47,457 bases of DNA from CAYPZT01 sp964415435 (GTDB lineage: Bacteria; Patescibacteriota; Microgenomatia; UBA1406; GWC2-37-13), in NCBI GenBank assembly GCA_964415435.1, contig CAYPZT010000005.1:1-47457 (forward strand), read 5' to 3'. The translations under genes and the position numbers were made by a program. Below are positions 25,953 to 33,839 of this stretch, piece after piece (within the stretch, counting starts at the first letter, position 1; every line of letters begins with the position of its first letter). Below the pieces are notes generated by a model. The model worked only from the letters and a program-made list of their open reading frames with translations, made no database searches and had not been told where the DNA came from.

Positions 25953-26678
25953 ATGTCTGCACCAATCGGCCTTATTCTCGGCACTGGCTGGAACGGTGTT
26001 GTTCAGAATATCCAACCATCTTCAAAGCAATCTTTCAGTACAGTCTTCGGCAAAACCTCGGGAGTTCCCGGACACGAAGGCAGCGTGACAAAGGGTGTGG
26101 TCAAAGGTAAAGAATGCATAATCCTATCAGGCCGATTCCACACGTACGAGGGCTATAACCCATCTGAAGTTGTCCAAACCATTGAGTATCTTGATTCCCA
26201 AGGCGTAAAAAAAATTATTATAACTGCGGCTTGTGGTGGACTTAATCCTAAATATAATGTCGGAGACGTCGTTGTTTTATCGGATCTATTGACACTTTTT
26301 TGCCAAAGCCCGCTTGTGGGAGCAAAGTTTCAGGACATGTCCCGACCTTTCTCATCCGCCCTCGTGACGGCCGCCGAGAGATCAGCTTCAGAAACCCATC
26401 TACCCTACCAAAAAGGAGTGTATGCCTATTTCCGTGGGCCGCATTTCGAGTCGTATGCAGATAAAATGGCACTGAAGATGCTCGGAGCCGATGTCTGCGG
26501 AATGAGTACCGTACCAGAAGTCATTATGGCAAATCACTTGCGTATGGAGACCCTGGGTTTAGCGCTTGTAACGAATCTTGCATTTGTTAAACATAGTCAC
26601 GAAGAGGTCCTCACCGCAGCCAAAAACAGCGAGGAAACACTTACCAAGTTTATTGAAACCCTCATAACCCATGTCTGA
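25953..26678 (+). CDS. purine nucleoside phosphorylase
   Basis: A 241-aa cytoplasmic enzyme of the PNP/MTAP family that splits purine nucleosides with phosphate into base and (deoxy)ribose-1-phosphate. Signatures seen: ILGTGW at the phosphate loop, SGRFHTYEGY (His of the active site), ITAACGGLN, RGPHFES and GMSTVPEVIMANH. It lacks the Asn/Glu-rich base-binding stretch at its very end, being slightly shorter than the usual 270 aa. Its last 8 bases overlap the phosphoribosyltransferase gene, so base release and base re-use are coupled, a purine salvage unit. Confidence 0.9.
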   Translation: MSAPIGLILGTGWNGVVQNIQPSSKQSFSTVFGKTSGVPGHEGSVTKGVVKGKECIILSGRFHTYEGYNPSEVVQTIEYLDSQGVKKIIITAACGGLNPKYNVGDVVVLSDLLTLFCQSPLVGAKFQDMSRPFSSALVTAAERSASETHLPYQKGVYAYFRGPHFESYADKMALKMLGADVCGMSTVPEVIMANHLRMETLGLALVTNLAFVKHSHEEVLTAAKNSEETLTKFIETLITHV

Positions 26679-27219
26679 TCTAACTTTTCACAAAGTATCT
26701 TGGACTCAGCTGGAAAAGGACTGCCTGCTTCTGGCGGAGAGAATCCAAAATTCCTCGGCCAGAATCGATAAAATCGTGGCTATATCGCGCGGCGGGCTCG
26801 TTACAGCACGCATCCTCTCGGATCTTCTCAAGATACCTATTTCACATATCACCATCTCCTCCTATCAGTCACTCAAACAGGAGAAAGAGCCGTTTATAGA
26901 CGAAACACCCTCGGAAAACTTCCGCGGTAAATCGATTTTACTTGTAGATGAAATTGGAGATACCGGCAAAACATTCAAGCGCGCAACCGACTATTTCAAA
27001 AACTTCGGTCTCGCGCACATATACACACTTGCACCTTATATAAAGTCACATACACCAGTAAAGCCTGACTTTTACACTTCTGTCATAGATGCCTGGATTA
27101 TATTCCCTTACGAGATCCGCGAAACCACCGAAGCATTCAAAAACATGTTTAAAGACAAAGAAACTATTCATAAAAAACTACGCGAGGTTGGATTTGAAGA
27201 GTGGGAAATAAACCTGTAA
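26671..27219 (+). CDS. purine phosphoribosyltransferase-like protein
   Basis: A 182-aa type I phosphoribosyltransferase. The PRPP-binding motif LVDEIGDTGKT is at 91-101, and VAISRGGLVTARIL gives the pyrophosphate loop. Near the C terminus DAWIIFPYE matches the purine-binding region of xanthine-guanine enzymes (usual WVVFPWE). It overlaps the purine nucleoside phosphorylase gene by 8 bases, so it should take the freed base (hypoxanthine, guanine or xanthine) to the nucleotide. Cytoplasmic; all key residues present. Confidence 0.88.
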   Translation: MSDLTFHKVSWTQLEKDCLLLAERIQNSSARIDKIVAISRGGLVTARILSDLLKIPISHITISSYQSLKQEKEPFIDETPSENFRGKSILLVDEIGDTGKTFKRATDYFKNFGLAHIYTLAPYIKSHTPVKPDFYTSVIDAWIIFPYEIRETTEAFKNMFKDKETIHKKLREVGFEEWEINL

Positions 27220-27233
27220 ACTGTATCTTCCTC

Positions 27234-27602
27234 ATGCAATACGAAAAAGCTCCTGAGATAAAAAAACAGATCGAGATGTTAGTCCGCGAACTCGGATTTG
27301 ACCATGTAGACGCGCAGTTTATCCATTGTATCCGCAGTTTTGATGCAAAAACCCGTGCGTATGCCCGTATCTGGGGTATGGCTCCCCTTTTCCACGAAGT
27401 GGCAGGTATAAGGCCCAACTATATTATTGAAGTCATCTCCAAACGATTCGACAAGTTATCGGATCGCGAGAAAATCAAGACACTCATTCACGAACTCATG
27501 CATATCCCGAAGACCTTTTCCGGCGCTCTCCTCCCTCACCGAGGACGATATCATCGGATAAACGATCGCGAGGTCGAAAGAATCCTCAGGTCAATGGGAT
27601 AA
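27234..27602 (+). CDS. putative zinc metallopeptidase (HExxH), archaeal-like
   Basis: From the ATG at 27234 the protein is 122 aa; a GTG at 27201 would overlap the preceding gene and adds no domain. The motif LIHELMHIPKTFSGALLPH (encoded at about 27485-27540) contains HExxH plus a third His 14 residues on, the layout of a gluzincin-like zinc site in a small stand-alone domain. VRSFDAKTRAYARIWGM-like text upstream (IRSFDAKTRAYARIWGM) matches a family of short putative metallopeptidases common in archaea. The substrate is unknown. It follows the salvage pair by 14 bases. Confidence 0.75.
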   Translation: MQYEKAPEIKKQIEMLVRELGFDHVDAQFIHCIRSFDAKTRAYARIWGMAPLFHEVAGIRPNYIIEVISKRFDKLSDREKIKTLIHELMHIPKTFSGALLPHRGRYHRINDREVERILRSMG

Positions 27603-28556
27603 TACCGATTCAAGCTGATATACTGCGGTTTCATAGACGTCATACACGGTGGCACCAGCAGCCTCCTTGTGCCCCCCACCTCCAAGCTTGAGAGCGATCT
27701 GAGAGACATCATAGCCTTTTGACCTAAAGCTTAAAAATAGTTGTCCTGGCAGTTCTTCTACACCCACGACCGCAAATTCAATATCTTTTATGCCCCGCAG
27801 ATAATCACATGCTATATTACGCACACCTTTCGGTTCGCCATATGCTTTATAAGTCTCATAAGGCACCGTTACCATAATAAATCTACTCTGCTTATCTATA
27901 ACCGCTTCCGTTAGTAATTTACCGTAAAACTTCACATCCTTCTCGCTCATATTCTCGTACATCGCCTTCGTCACCCCCACCTTGTCGCCCCCCAGACTGA
28001 CAAGTTTCGCAGCGGTTTCCATAACCTGCGCATTATTACCTGTAAACCTGAACATCTGCGTATCGGATAAAATGCCTGCCAAAAGACACGTTGCAATTTG
28101 TTGATCTATAGGAACGTTCCAGATCGTCAAAAGATTATAAATAACTTCGGCTGTAGAAGACATTTCAGGCATAATAAATCTTTTTTCCGCAGGAACCGTA
28201 TTTACCACATGATGATCGATAACTATGGCAGGAACCGCAGGAAGAGTGCCGTCCTTTTTACCAGTCAAGTGCGATAAGCTTCCCGTGTCGATTATGAGAA
28301 AGAGGTCGTAATCACCAAAACGAAAGGTTGCCATGTCTACTGTTTCCGCAAATTCCCTGCCTGGCAAAAAATCAAAACTATCCGGGACCGGGTCTGGTCC
28401 TATAAGTTTTACTTTTTTATTCATCCCTCTCAATACATGATAAAGAGCGAGTGCCGACCCTGCAGAATCGAGATCTGGATTCCGGTGCATGTTAATTACT
28501 ATCGATCCCGCCTTATCTATCTGCTCTTTAATCTGGGCAATTAGTTCTCTATCCAT
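27591..28556 (-). CDS. nrnA: DHH/DHHA1 phosphoesterase, NrnA-like
   Basis: From the ATG at 28556 the protein is 321 aa, the usual NrnA length. Signatures: NMHRNPDLDSAGS (22-34; metal ligands), IIDTGSLSH, VIDHHVVN (the DHH motif) and GGGGHKEAAGA near the C terminus (DHHA1). NrnA-type enzymes hydrolyse short oligoribonucleotides (nanoRNA) and pAp to mononucleotides. The longer in-frame start (28697) would run through the -10 box and the end of the upstream gene. It overlaps the convergent metallopeptidase gene by 12 bases. Confidence 0.9.
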   Translation of the reverse strand: MDRELIAQIKEQIDKAGSIVINMHRNPDLDSAGSALALYHVLRGMNKKVKLIGPDPVPDSFDFLPGREFAETVDMATFRFGDYDLFLIIDTGSLSHLTGKKDGTLPAVPAIVIDHHVVNTVPAEKRFIMPEMSSTAEVIYNLLTIWNVPIDQQIATCLLAGILSDTQMFRFTGNNAQVMETAAKLVSLGGDKVGVTKAMYENMSEKDVKFYGKLLTEAVIDKQSRFIMVTVPYETYKAYGEPKGVRNIACDYLRGIKDIEFAVVGVEELPGQLFLSFRSKGYDVSQIALKLGGGGHKEAAGATVYDVYETAVYQLESVLSH

Positions 28557-28563
28557 GACTACC

Positions 28564-28569
28564 ATTATA
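28564..28569 (-). promoter_or_regulatory. -10 box for leaderless nrnA-like gene
   Basis: Minus strand TATAAT ends 7 bases before the ATG at 28556 and overlaps the last codons of the upstream flavoprotein gene. Confidence 0.65.
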
Positions 28570-29740
28570 TGAGAAAAATCTTTAAAGCATCGGGAAACGG
28601 AAGGACCGACAGATAAAATCTCATGTCGAGGAATTTGCGGAACACCCATCCTGGATAGCCAGTAATTACTTTTCCTTGTATTTCCGAGGCGGCCCATTTG
28701 TGACCGATGGGTATCGATGTACTATACGTGGTTGGATAATAGAAGAGAAGCGGCGAGCCCTTAGTGATCCTGACTATATTTTCCGCTACATGATGCCCTT
28801 GACGGATAGCGGATGAAGCCAAGCCTGAGTCAGGAACGGACGCCCCATCTCCCGCGGCAAACACATTTGACTTGCCCTTAACTAAGAGCGTGTCCTGAGT
28901 CAGAACTTGACCAAGCTTGTTTGTCGGCAGTCCCCACTTTCTATAAAGATGATGTCCGACTGTTCCCGCGACCCAAACTACAGTTTTCGTCTTCATTGAC
29001 ATATCACGCAAAAATACCTCGGAAACCTCTTCTTTCATAAGTTTGCGATGCAAATAGATATTAACCCCCAAGAACCTTAGCCGCTTTTCAACTTCGTGGG
29101 AAATTTCCTCATTTCCATAAGGTACAAGCCTTGAAGTTGAGCTTATAAGATCGACCGTCACGAGTGAAGGATCTATCTTGTACTTCTTCGCCAATAGTTT
29201 TGCATGAGTAACAAGCTCGCCTGCGACTTCTACACCTGTTGCCCCTCCACCCACTATGACAAAGTGTGTTGTACAGATCCTATCCTCCTCGACTGCCCTA
29301 CATGTCGAAAACACATGATGCAAGTGTTTTTTTAGACGAACTGCATCATCATAGGATTTAAAGGCAAATCCGAGCTCACGAAGCCCTGCGATATCGTAAT
29401 AATTAGGTTCGCTACCCAAGGCAAGGACGATATAGTCATACTCGTAAACGTCTTTCTTTCCTTTTGCCCTGCGATCTTGGAAATCTATTTCCTCGATCGT
29501 ATCATGTATAACGGACACTGATCCTTTGGGAAATACTGAGACGTAAGGGATGCGCACCTTTCTATTTGTGTCGGCAGAAAAGGTTCTGTAGAGACCTGCA
29601 TGATATTCGAGCTCAGCACTTGGAGATACGATAGATATGTCGAGTCCGGATATATGCCTATTTAACAAATCTTTCGCAACTCTTACTCCTGCTACTCCAC
29701 CTCCCACTATGAGAAGGCGCACTGACTTTGTAACACCCAT
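28565..29740 (-). CDS. NADH dehydrogenase type II-like FAD-dependent oxidoreductase
   Basis: From the ATG at 29740 (MGVTKSVRLLIVGGGVAG) the protein is 391 aa. GGGVAG at 13-18 binds FAD; DYIVLALGSEPNY, FVIVGGGATGVEVAGEL (NAD site) and VFAAGDGAS (second FAD contact) follow in family order. NDH-2 proteins pass electrons from NADH to a membrane quinone without pumping protons; sulfide:quinone reductases are related. The C-terminal stretch KFLDMRFYLSVLPFPDALK is hydrophobic and amphipathic, fitting membrane attachment. Only tail genes are seen, no other respiratory genes, so the electron acceptor is open. Confidence 0.88.
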   Translation of the reverse strand: MGVTKSVRLLIVGGGVAGVRVAKDLLNRHISGLDISIVSPSAELEYHAGLYRTFSADTNRKVRIPYVSVFPKGSVSVIHDTIEEIDFQDRRAKGKKDVYEYDYIVLALGSEPNYYDIAGLRELGFAFKSYDDAVRLKKHLHHVFSTCRAVEEDRICTTHFVIVGGGATGVEVAGELVTHAKLLAKKYKIDPSLVTVDLISSTSRLVPYGNEEISHEVEKRLRFLGVNIYLHRKLMKEEVSEVFLRDMSMKTKTVVWVAGTVGHHLYRKWGLPTNKLGQVLTQDTLLVKGKSNVFAAGDGASVPDSGLASSAIRQGHHVAENIVRITKGSPLLFYYPTTYSTSIPIGHKWAASEIQGKVITGYPGWVFRKFLDMRFYLSVLPFPDALKIFLI

Positions 29741-29746
29741 AAATTT

Positions 29747-29752
29747 ATTATA
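29747..29752 (-). promoter_or_regulatory. -10 box for leaderless NDH-2-like gene
   Basis: Minus strand TATAAT ends 6 bases before the ATG at 29740, supporting this start over the longer frame to 29869. Confidence 0.7.
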
Positions 29753-29765
29753 CGCGATGATTCGC

Positions 29766-31031
29766 TCATGCATCGGAACGCAGGCGCGAAAGGACTTTGC
29801 CATACTGCGAGAGAAGTTCGGCCGTTTGCGGATAGTTTTTTTTATTGAAGCGAGCAAAACCGTCATCACAGTTGTCTATTTTCCATGGGGCCAAGTGTGG
29901 CATACCGATATACACGGTTCCTCTGCCGTCGTCCACAGTCGTACCATATATGATTTCGCGGGTAAACCGATACAGTGCAGCGTCATCGTAAGCTGATAGA
30001 TCTTGCCCCAGTACTTTCTCGGGCCACCCAAGTTCGTTTCCCACGAGAAAGTAAGGCCCCGTAAGATACTTGTGGAGATCATACGGATTAACTGTGCCGG
30101 GGTATGAATGCAGGGTAAGCCCATCAAGCCCGTCTATTTTAGAATCTCTTTTGAAAAATCCCGGGTGTGCCGCGCCTGAAAGTACTGAGGCAGAACTGTT
30201 GTTTGATCTGATGAGTGACTTTATATAGGGCGCCATCGTACTGTGCCATTTATGAAATATCTGCCCGTCCTCATCATTCTCCGGCGGCTGAAGCTCGTTT
30301 CCAATGTTAAAAGCCGATATTGCAGACAAAACTCCATGATCCGCAAAGGTTTCAATAATAAGCCTCCAGCGTCTTTTAAAATATTCGACGGTAGCATCCT
30401 TGAAGAAAGTGTCATAGCCCTCCTGTGTATAGATCGACCCCGCGTCACGGCCACATGCAACCGAGTTTTCATACATCAATCCTTCTCCATATACAGGATT
30501 CCATGCCCTCTGCACCCTCCCCTCTACTTCTTCCTGCGGTTGGCCATTCGTCGTTTTAGTCTGGTAGCGCATGGTATAGGCATCAATGCCACTTACTTGA
30601 GTCCAGAGACCGTTCCTGCCCGCCTCCTTTATAAAAGCGCTGACCCGATCAAGCACTGATATGTCGTACTCGCCCAGTCTCTCAGGTTCCAGCGCATCGT
30701 TAATATTTACGATTAGCCCTTGAAAACCATTCTTCCGTACTTCGCCAATAATTTGATCACGCTCAGCAGCGGACCGGTCATAGGCAAAATGAGTGTTTGC
30801 ATAAAGACCTATAATATTACGTGGATACGCCGGATGCGTGCAGAAAAAAGTATCGTTCGTCTCTGAGTTCAAAAGCCAATTCATCTCCTGATGTCGACGC
30901 TCATCAAGTAACCGATCAGCTTGTCTTAATAACGGCACACCCAACAATGCGCTTCCCGCCGCAATGCCACCAACAGCGGCAAATTTAAAAAGATAGTCGT
31001 TGAAAGTACGCCTTAATATCCTATCAGACAT
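29766..31031 (-). CDS. exported GH5-like (clan GH-A) glycosidase
   Basis: A 421-aa protein with a twin-Arg start (MSDRILRRTFNDYLFKF) and a hydrophobic segment at about 17-34, resembling a Tat signal or a plain anchor. The rest fits a clan GH-A barrel: FNIGNELQPPE carries the Asn-Glu acid/base pair and FLVGNELGWPE the second Glu as nucleophile. Clan GH-A members cut beta-linked glycans (cellulose, mannan) or related glycosides; the substrate is unknown. With the GH18-like and GH99-like proteins it makes three exported carbohydrate-active candidates in this window. The start has TATAAT 7 bases upstream. Confidence 0.7.
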   Translation of the reverse strand: MSDRILRRTFNDYLFKFAAVGGIAAGSALLGVPLLRQADRLLDERRHQEMNWLLNSETNDTFFCTHPAYPRNIIGLYANTHFAYDRSAAERDQIIGEVRKNGFQGLIVNINDALEPERLGEYDISVLDRVSAFIKEAGRNGLWTQVSGIDAYTMRYQTKTTNGQPQEEVEGRVQRAWNPVYGEGLMYENSVACGRDAGSIYTQEGYDTFFKDATVEYFKRRWRLIIETFADHGVLSAISAFNIGNELQPPENDEDGQIFHKWHSTMAPYIKSLIRSNNSSASVLSGAAHPGFFKRDSKIDGLDGLTLHSYPGTVNPYDLHKYLTGPYFLVGNELGWPEKVLGQDLSAYDDAALYRFTREIIYGTTVDDGRGTVYIGMPHLAPWKIDNCDDGFARFNKKNYPQTAELLSQYGKVLSRLRSDA

Positions 31032-31038
31032 TGCCCTA

Positions 31039-31044
31039 ATTATA
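31039..31044 (-). promoter_or_regulatory. -10 box for leaderless GH5-like gene
   Basis: Minus strand TATAAT ends 7 bases before the ATG at 31031. Confidence 0.65.
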
Positions 31045-31123
31045 CACCTATAGTCCTATATTTGAGATTGTTCACATTTTTTTTACATATATAAAATCCC
31101 CTTTTTGTACCCGCATACTCTGA

Positions 31124-31129
31124 TACAAT
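31124..31129 (+). promoter_or_regulatory. extended -10 promoter of LCP gene
   Basis: TGA-TACAAT (31121-31129) is an extended -10 element; the ATG at 31145 is 15 bases later, giving a leader of about 9 bases. Confidence 0.5.
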
Positions 31130-31144
31130 TAACTCGCGCTTCAT

Positions 31145-32362
31145 ATGAAAAAAGCACTGATTATTGCTATCGGGCTCCTTTTAGGAGCCCTCGTTTTTTT
31201 CCTATTCAAGGTGAAGGACTTCTATTCCTTTATCTACAAGCCGCGTATACCCGTGCCAAATGCGCCAACCTCGCCGCCTGAGAAAACCGTCTATAATATT
31301 CTCCTTCTGGGTTACGGCGGAGAAGGTCACGACGGTCCCTATCTCACAGACTCTATTATGGTACTTCATTTGGATACAAAAAATAATAAAGCCCTTCTTG
31401 TTTCTGTGCCCAGAGATCTGTGGGTCAAACTTCCCACGAAGTCTGGCGCAGACTTCCACACAAAGATAAATTCAGTGTTTCAGGTTGGATTTATACCCAA
31501 TCTCTATTCAGATATCGATAAAAAATATACACAGGAGGCTGTCCTTATGAAGTCAGTCCTTTCCGAGGTCACCGGACTCAATATCGATAACTATGTGGGG
31601 ATCGACTTTCAGGGTTTCATAAGCGCGATCGATATCATGGATGGTATTGACATAAACGTTACCAAGACCTTTGATGATGTTGAATACCCCATAGACGGCA
31701 AAGAAAATGATCTCTGCGGAAAAGAAGAAGATTTTAAAAAAATCGAAAAATTCCTTGATAGTGAGGAAGATGATGTTGAAAGGGCCGAAAAGGAAAATCT
31801 CTTTAAAGAAAAACCTGAACTTGAAACGTTTTTTAAAGACATAACCGAAAACCCGCCCGAGGCGTTCCCTTGCCGCTATGAGAAGCTCCATTTTGACGCT
31901 GGGCCAACACACATGGATGGCGCGACTGCCTTGAAATATGTGCGGTCCCGTCATTCACTACAGGACGGTACAGATTTCGGTCGGGCAGCACGACAGCAAC
32001 ACTTTTTGGAAGCAGTGAAGGATAAAGTATTTTCCATCGGATTTATTCCCAAGATCATCCCCCTTCTTGAAGAGGAGAAAAAGCATGTAAAAACAGATCT
32101 TTCGACAGACGACATTCAGAAGCTTTTGACTGAGGCAAAAGATGTAAGTCAGTATCGGCTCAACACCTTCGTGCCAAGCGGCGAGAACTATCTCGAAGGC
32201 ACCTTCACCTCTACTGGCCAAAGCGCGCTCCTGCCGAAGGCTGGTGAAGATAACTGGACAGAACTGCGTCGTGGTATTCAAAACATACTAAAAGGCATTA
32301 CCCCAACACCCACCAAACGTCCCATAACGCCTTCCCCAAAGATTCTTCCTACCGCTCCATAA
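31145..32362 (+). CDS. LytR-CpsA-Psr (LCP) family protein
   Basis: A 405-aa protein with a membrane anchor at residues 5-21 and an external LCP domain. Signatures: NILLLGYGGEG, TDSIMVLHLD, LVSVPRDLWV, and ALKYVRSRH...DFGRAARQQ, the conserved Arg/Asp phosphate-binding set. LCP enzymes transfer glycopolymers from a lipid carrier to the cell wall. A charged insert (about 185-240, rich in Glu, Asp and Lys) sits within the domain and a Pro/Thr tail ends the protein. It belongs with WecG, GT4 and LytR_C in this window. An intrinsic terminator-like hairpin lies within codons 10-19. Confidence 0.9.
   Translation: MKKALIIAIGLLLGALVFFLFKVKDFYSFIYKPRIPVPNAPTSPPEKTVYNILLLGYGGEGHDGPYLTDSIMVLHLDTKNNKALLVSVPRDLWVKLPTKSGADFHTKINSVFQVGFIPNLYSDIDKKYTQEAVLMKSVLSEVTGLNIDNYVGIDFQGFISAIDIMDGIDINVTKTFDDVEYPIDGKENDLCGKEEDFKKIEKFLDSEEDDVERAEKENLFKEKPELETFFKDITENPPEAFPCRYEKLHFDAGPTHMDGATALKYVRSRHSLQDGTDFGRAARQQHFLEAVKDKVFSIGFIPKIIPLLEEEKKHVKTDLSTDDIQKLLTEAKDVSQYRLNTFVPSGENYLEGTFTSTGQSALLPKAGEDNWTELRRGIQNILKGITPTPTKRPITPSPKILPTAP
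31172..31200 (+). terminator. intrinsic terminator-like hairpin inside the LCP 5' coding region (possible attenuator)
   Basis: GGGCTCCT (31172-31179), loop TTT, AGGAGCCC (31183-31190) form a perfect 8-bp GC-rich stem, followed after 3 bases by seven T (31194-31200). It lies 27-55 bases after the start codon, in the stretch coding for the membrane anchor. Confidence 0.55.
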
Positions 32363-32411
32363 AGATAACAAGGACACGAACTACTTCCTGCTTTTATTTT
32401 GGCTTCCTGAA

Positions 32412-32627
32412 TTACACTGCTGGAAAAACCGAAGCTGTATTATAGGCGGCAAAGCTGTCTTTATGAACCAGTTTTCTTCCGGTGAGAGGGATGGTGCCCT
32501 TCTGTATACCAATACTCGTTGAGGAACAAGAGGGGCTGTAGAAAGACAGAGCGTCTGTCTCGTTTTGAAGCCCTAGCTGGTGCTCGTACCCGCTCATCCT
32601 CCCTGCATCTGCTGTGATCATTTTCAT
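32412..32627 (-). CDS. possible small hypothetical protein
   Basis: A 71-aa frame in the 340-base space between the LCP gene and the histidine phosphatase, on the same strand as the latter. It starts MKMITADAGRMSGYE and has ordinary amino-acid composition but no recognisable domain. TATACA lies 3 bases before the ATG, closer than in neighbouring genes. The rest of this space (32363-32411, 32628-32704) shows nothing else. It may be a real short gene or chance. Confidence 0.35.
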   Translation of the reverse strand: MKMITADAGRMSGYEHQLGLQNETDALSFYSPSCSSTSIGIQKGTIPLTGRKLVHKDSFAAYNTASVFPAV

Positions 32628-32704
32628 AGTTGTATAAAAAAACTTTTAATCTGATCTCAGAATATCAGGGCAGACTCCGTGATAACGAAAGGTTTGAGTA
32701 ATAA

Positions 32705-33346
32705 TCAGGTAAGAGGAACCTTTTGAACACCGCTTATGTCCTTTATGAAGAAATCAACGCCGTCACAGGCAAGAACGATACACGCTGTATTTTTGACCGA
32801 ACTGAAATCCAGCTCGGAACGTGTACCATAGGCTATATGAATAAGAAAAGCACGGATAATGCCTCCATGACTTACGGTAAGCACAGTCTTACCGGCATAC
32901 GCAACCGATATCTCCCGAAGATAGGTAATGAGTCTAAGAGCCAGCTCCTCATCACTCTCCTGATCCTTATGGAATTTAAACGTATGCTTTTCCTTATCTG
33001 AGAGTGTCTCAAACTTCTCAAGAAGTGTCTTGATCTTGTTTCTGTGCTCTTCGAATGTAAGTCCTTCCTGATCGCCAAATCCCCTTTCCCGGAGAGCCTT
33101 GGTGGTCTGTACGGCAATTTTTTTCGACAAGGTAATAAGTTCCGCGGTCTGCCGGGCACGTCCCAGATCCGAAGAAAATACCGCATCAAAATGAACATCC
33201 TTAAGTTTTTTGCCGAGGTATGAGGCCTGCTCCCTGCCCTTCGCGGTGAGTGGTGAATCACTATGGCCTTGCAGCTTATGCAAAATGTTCCACTCCGTTT
33301 CCCCATGGCGTACAAGATAAATTGTGCAGTACTTGCTCTTTTTCAT
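32705..33346 (-). CDS. histidine phosphatase (phosphoglycerate mutase-like)
   Basis: A 213-aa cytoplasmic phosphatase. YLVRHGETEWN at 10-20 contains the phospho-accepting His14, FSSDLGRARQTAE the second Arg, ERGFGDQEG the acid, and TVSHGGIIRAF the second His. The branch includes cofactor-dependent phosphoglycerate mutases and broad phosphatases (PhoE, CobC, GpmB-like); the sequence does not decide. It has TATAAT 8 bases before the ATG and is divergent from tRNA-Leu. Confidence 0.88.
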   Translation of the reverse strand: MKKSKYCTIYLVRHGETEWNILHKLQGHSDSPLTAKGREQASYLGKKLKDVHFDAVFSSDLGRARQTAELITLSKKIAVQTTKALRERGFGDQEGLTFEEHRNKIKTLLEKFETLSDKEKHTFKFHKDQESDEELALRLITYLREISVAYAGKTVLTVSHGGIIRAFLIHIAYGTRSELDFSSVKNTACIVLACDGVDFFIKDISGVQKVPLT

Positions 33347-33354
33347 GAAGCATT

Positions 33355-33360
33355 ATTATA
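33355..33360 (-). promoter_or_regulatory. -10 box of the histidine phosphatase gene
   Basis: Minus strand TATAAT ends 8 bases before the ATG at 33346. Confidence 0.55.
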
Positions 33361-33382
33361 TACCTATTAGGCAAACTGTGCG

Positions 33383-33391
33383 TGATATAAT
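33383..33391 (+). promoter_or_regulatory. extended -10 promoter of tRNA-Leu
   Basis: TGA-TATAAT, 16 bases before the tRNA-Leu 5' end. Confidence 0.65.
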
Positions 33392-33407
33392 TTAGCTTGA
33401 CTCCACA

Positions 33408-33489
33408 GCCCCGATGCTGGAATTGGCAGACAGGCACGTCTCAGAAGCGTGTGCCGCAAGGCGTAGAGGTTCAACTCCTCTTCGGGGCA
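33408..33489 (+). tRNA. tRNA-Leu (anticodon CAG)
   Basis: Acceptor GCCCCGA/TCGGGGC, anticodon loop CTCAGAA between CACGT and GCGTG (anticodon CAG), a long variable arm (TGCCGCAAGGCG) as in class II tRNAs, and TTCAACT in the T loop. No encoded CCA. Confidence 0.93.
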
Positions 33490-33509
33490 CTAAATATTTT
33501 TTGATACGC

Positions 33510-33515
33510 TATAAT
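33510..33515 (+). promoter_or_regulatory. -10 box upstream of the tRNA-Ser 5' fragment
   Basis: TATAAT ends 10 bases before the GGAGAGG at 33526, exactly the spacing seen at the intact tRNA-Ser (33824-33829 to 33840). Confidence 0.65.
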
Positions 33516-33525
33516 CTGTGTGAAA

Positions 33526-33542
33526 GGAGAGGTGGCTGAGTG
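33526..33542 (+). repeat. partial copy of the tRNA-Ser 5' end (17 nt)
   Basis: GGAGAGGTGGCTGAGTG is identical to the first 17 bases of tRNA-Ser at 33840-33856. The rest of the tRNA is absent; a palindrome and the GIY-YIG gene follow directly. Confidence 0.85.
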
Positions 33543-33575
33543 TCGCCTAAGACGGCGACTCGCCGATTTAGGCGA
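33543..33575 (+). repeat. 33-nt palindrome directly after the tRNA-Ser fragment
   Basis: TCGCCTAA (33543-33550) pairs with TTAGGCGA (33568-33575), and CGGCGA (33553-33558) with TCGCCG (33560-33565), separated by a G-U and an A-A opposition and a one-base centre. No T run follows, so it is not a standard terminator. Confidence 0.8.
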
Positions 33576-33588
33576 GGTCATTTTATCA

Positions 33589-33828
33589 ATGTTTTACTAC
33601 ATATACATTCTCAAAAGCTTAAAAGATAATAAGTTGTATATAGGTAAAACATCAAATCTCAAAAGAAGACTGAAGGAACATCAGGAAGGTAAAGTAACTT
33701 CAACCAAGGGAAGGATACCACTTCAATTGGTTTATTTTGAGGCTTATTTAGATAAAACTAAGTGTCATAAACAGGAATTATTTTATAAATCTGGGATTGG
33801 TAGAGACACATTAAGGCATAAGATATAA
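33589..33828 (+). CDS. free-standing GIY-YIG nuclease domain protein
   Basis: A 79-aa protein that is a single GIY-YIG domain of the YhbQ/UvrC-N type: YYIYILKS (GIY), LYIGKTSNLKRRLKEH (YIG and the catalytic Arg), then FEAYLDKTKCHKQELFYKSG with the metal-binding Glu. The ATG at 33589 is chosen; the frame runs open upstream through the palindrome and tRNA fragment, which would give a meaningless leader. The stop codon TAA (33826-33828) lies inside the -10 box of the following tRNA-Ser. Such domains nick or cut DNA; its site next to a duplicated tRNA end suggests a homing or mobile role, though a house-keeping role is possible. Confidence 0.85.
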   Translation: MFYYIYILKSLKDNKLYIGKTSNLKRRLKEHQEGKVTSTKGRIPLQLVYFEAYLDKTKCHKQELFYKSGIGRDTLRHKI

Positions 33829-33829
33829 T
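33824..33829 (+). promoter_or_regulatory. -10 box of tRNA-Ser, containing the GIY-YIG stop codon
   Basis: TATAAT, with TAA at 33826-33828 as the nuclease stop codon, ends 10 bases before the tRNA 5' end. Confidence 0.7.
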
Positions 33830-33839
33830 AGAGCGTATT

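Noticed and set aside
33520..33588. N-terminal extension of the GIY-YIG frame
   Set aside because: Those 23 codons translate the tRNA fragment and palindrome; the domain begins at the ATG at 33589.
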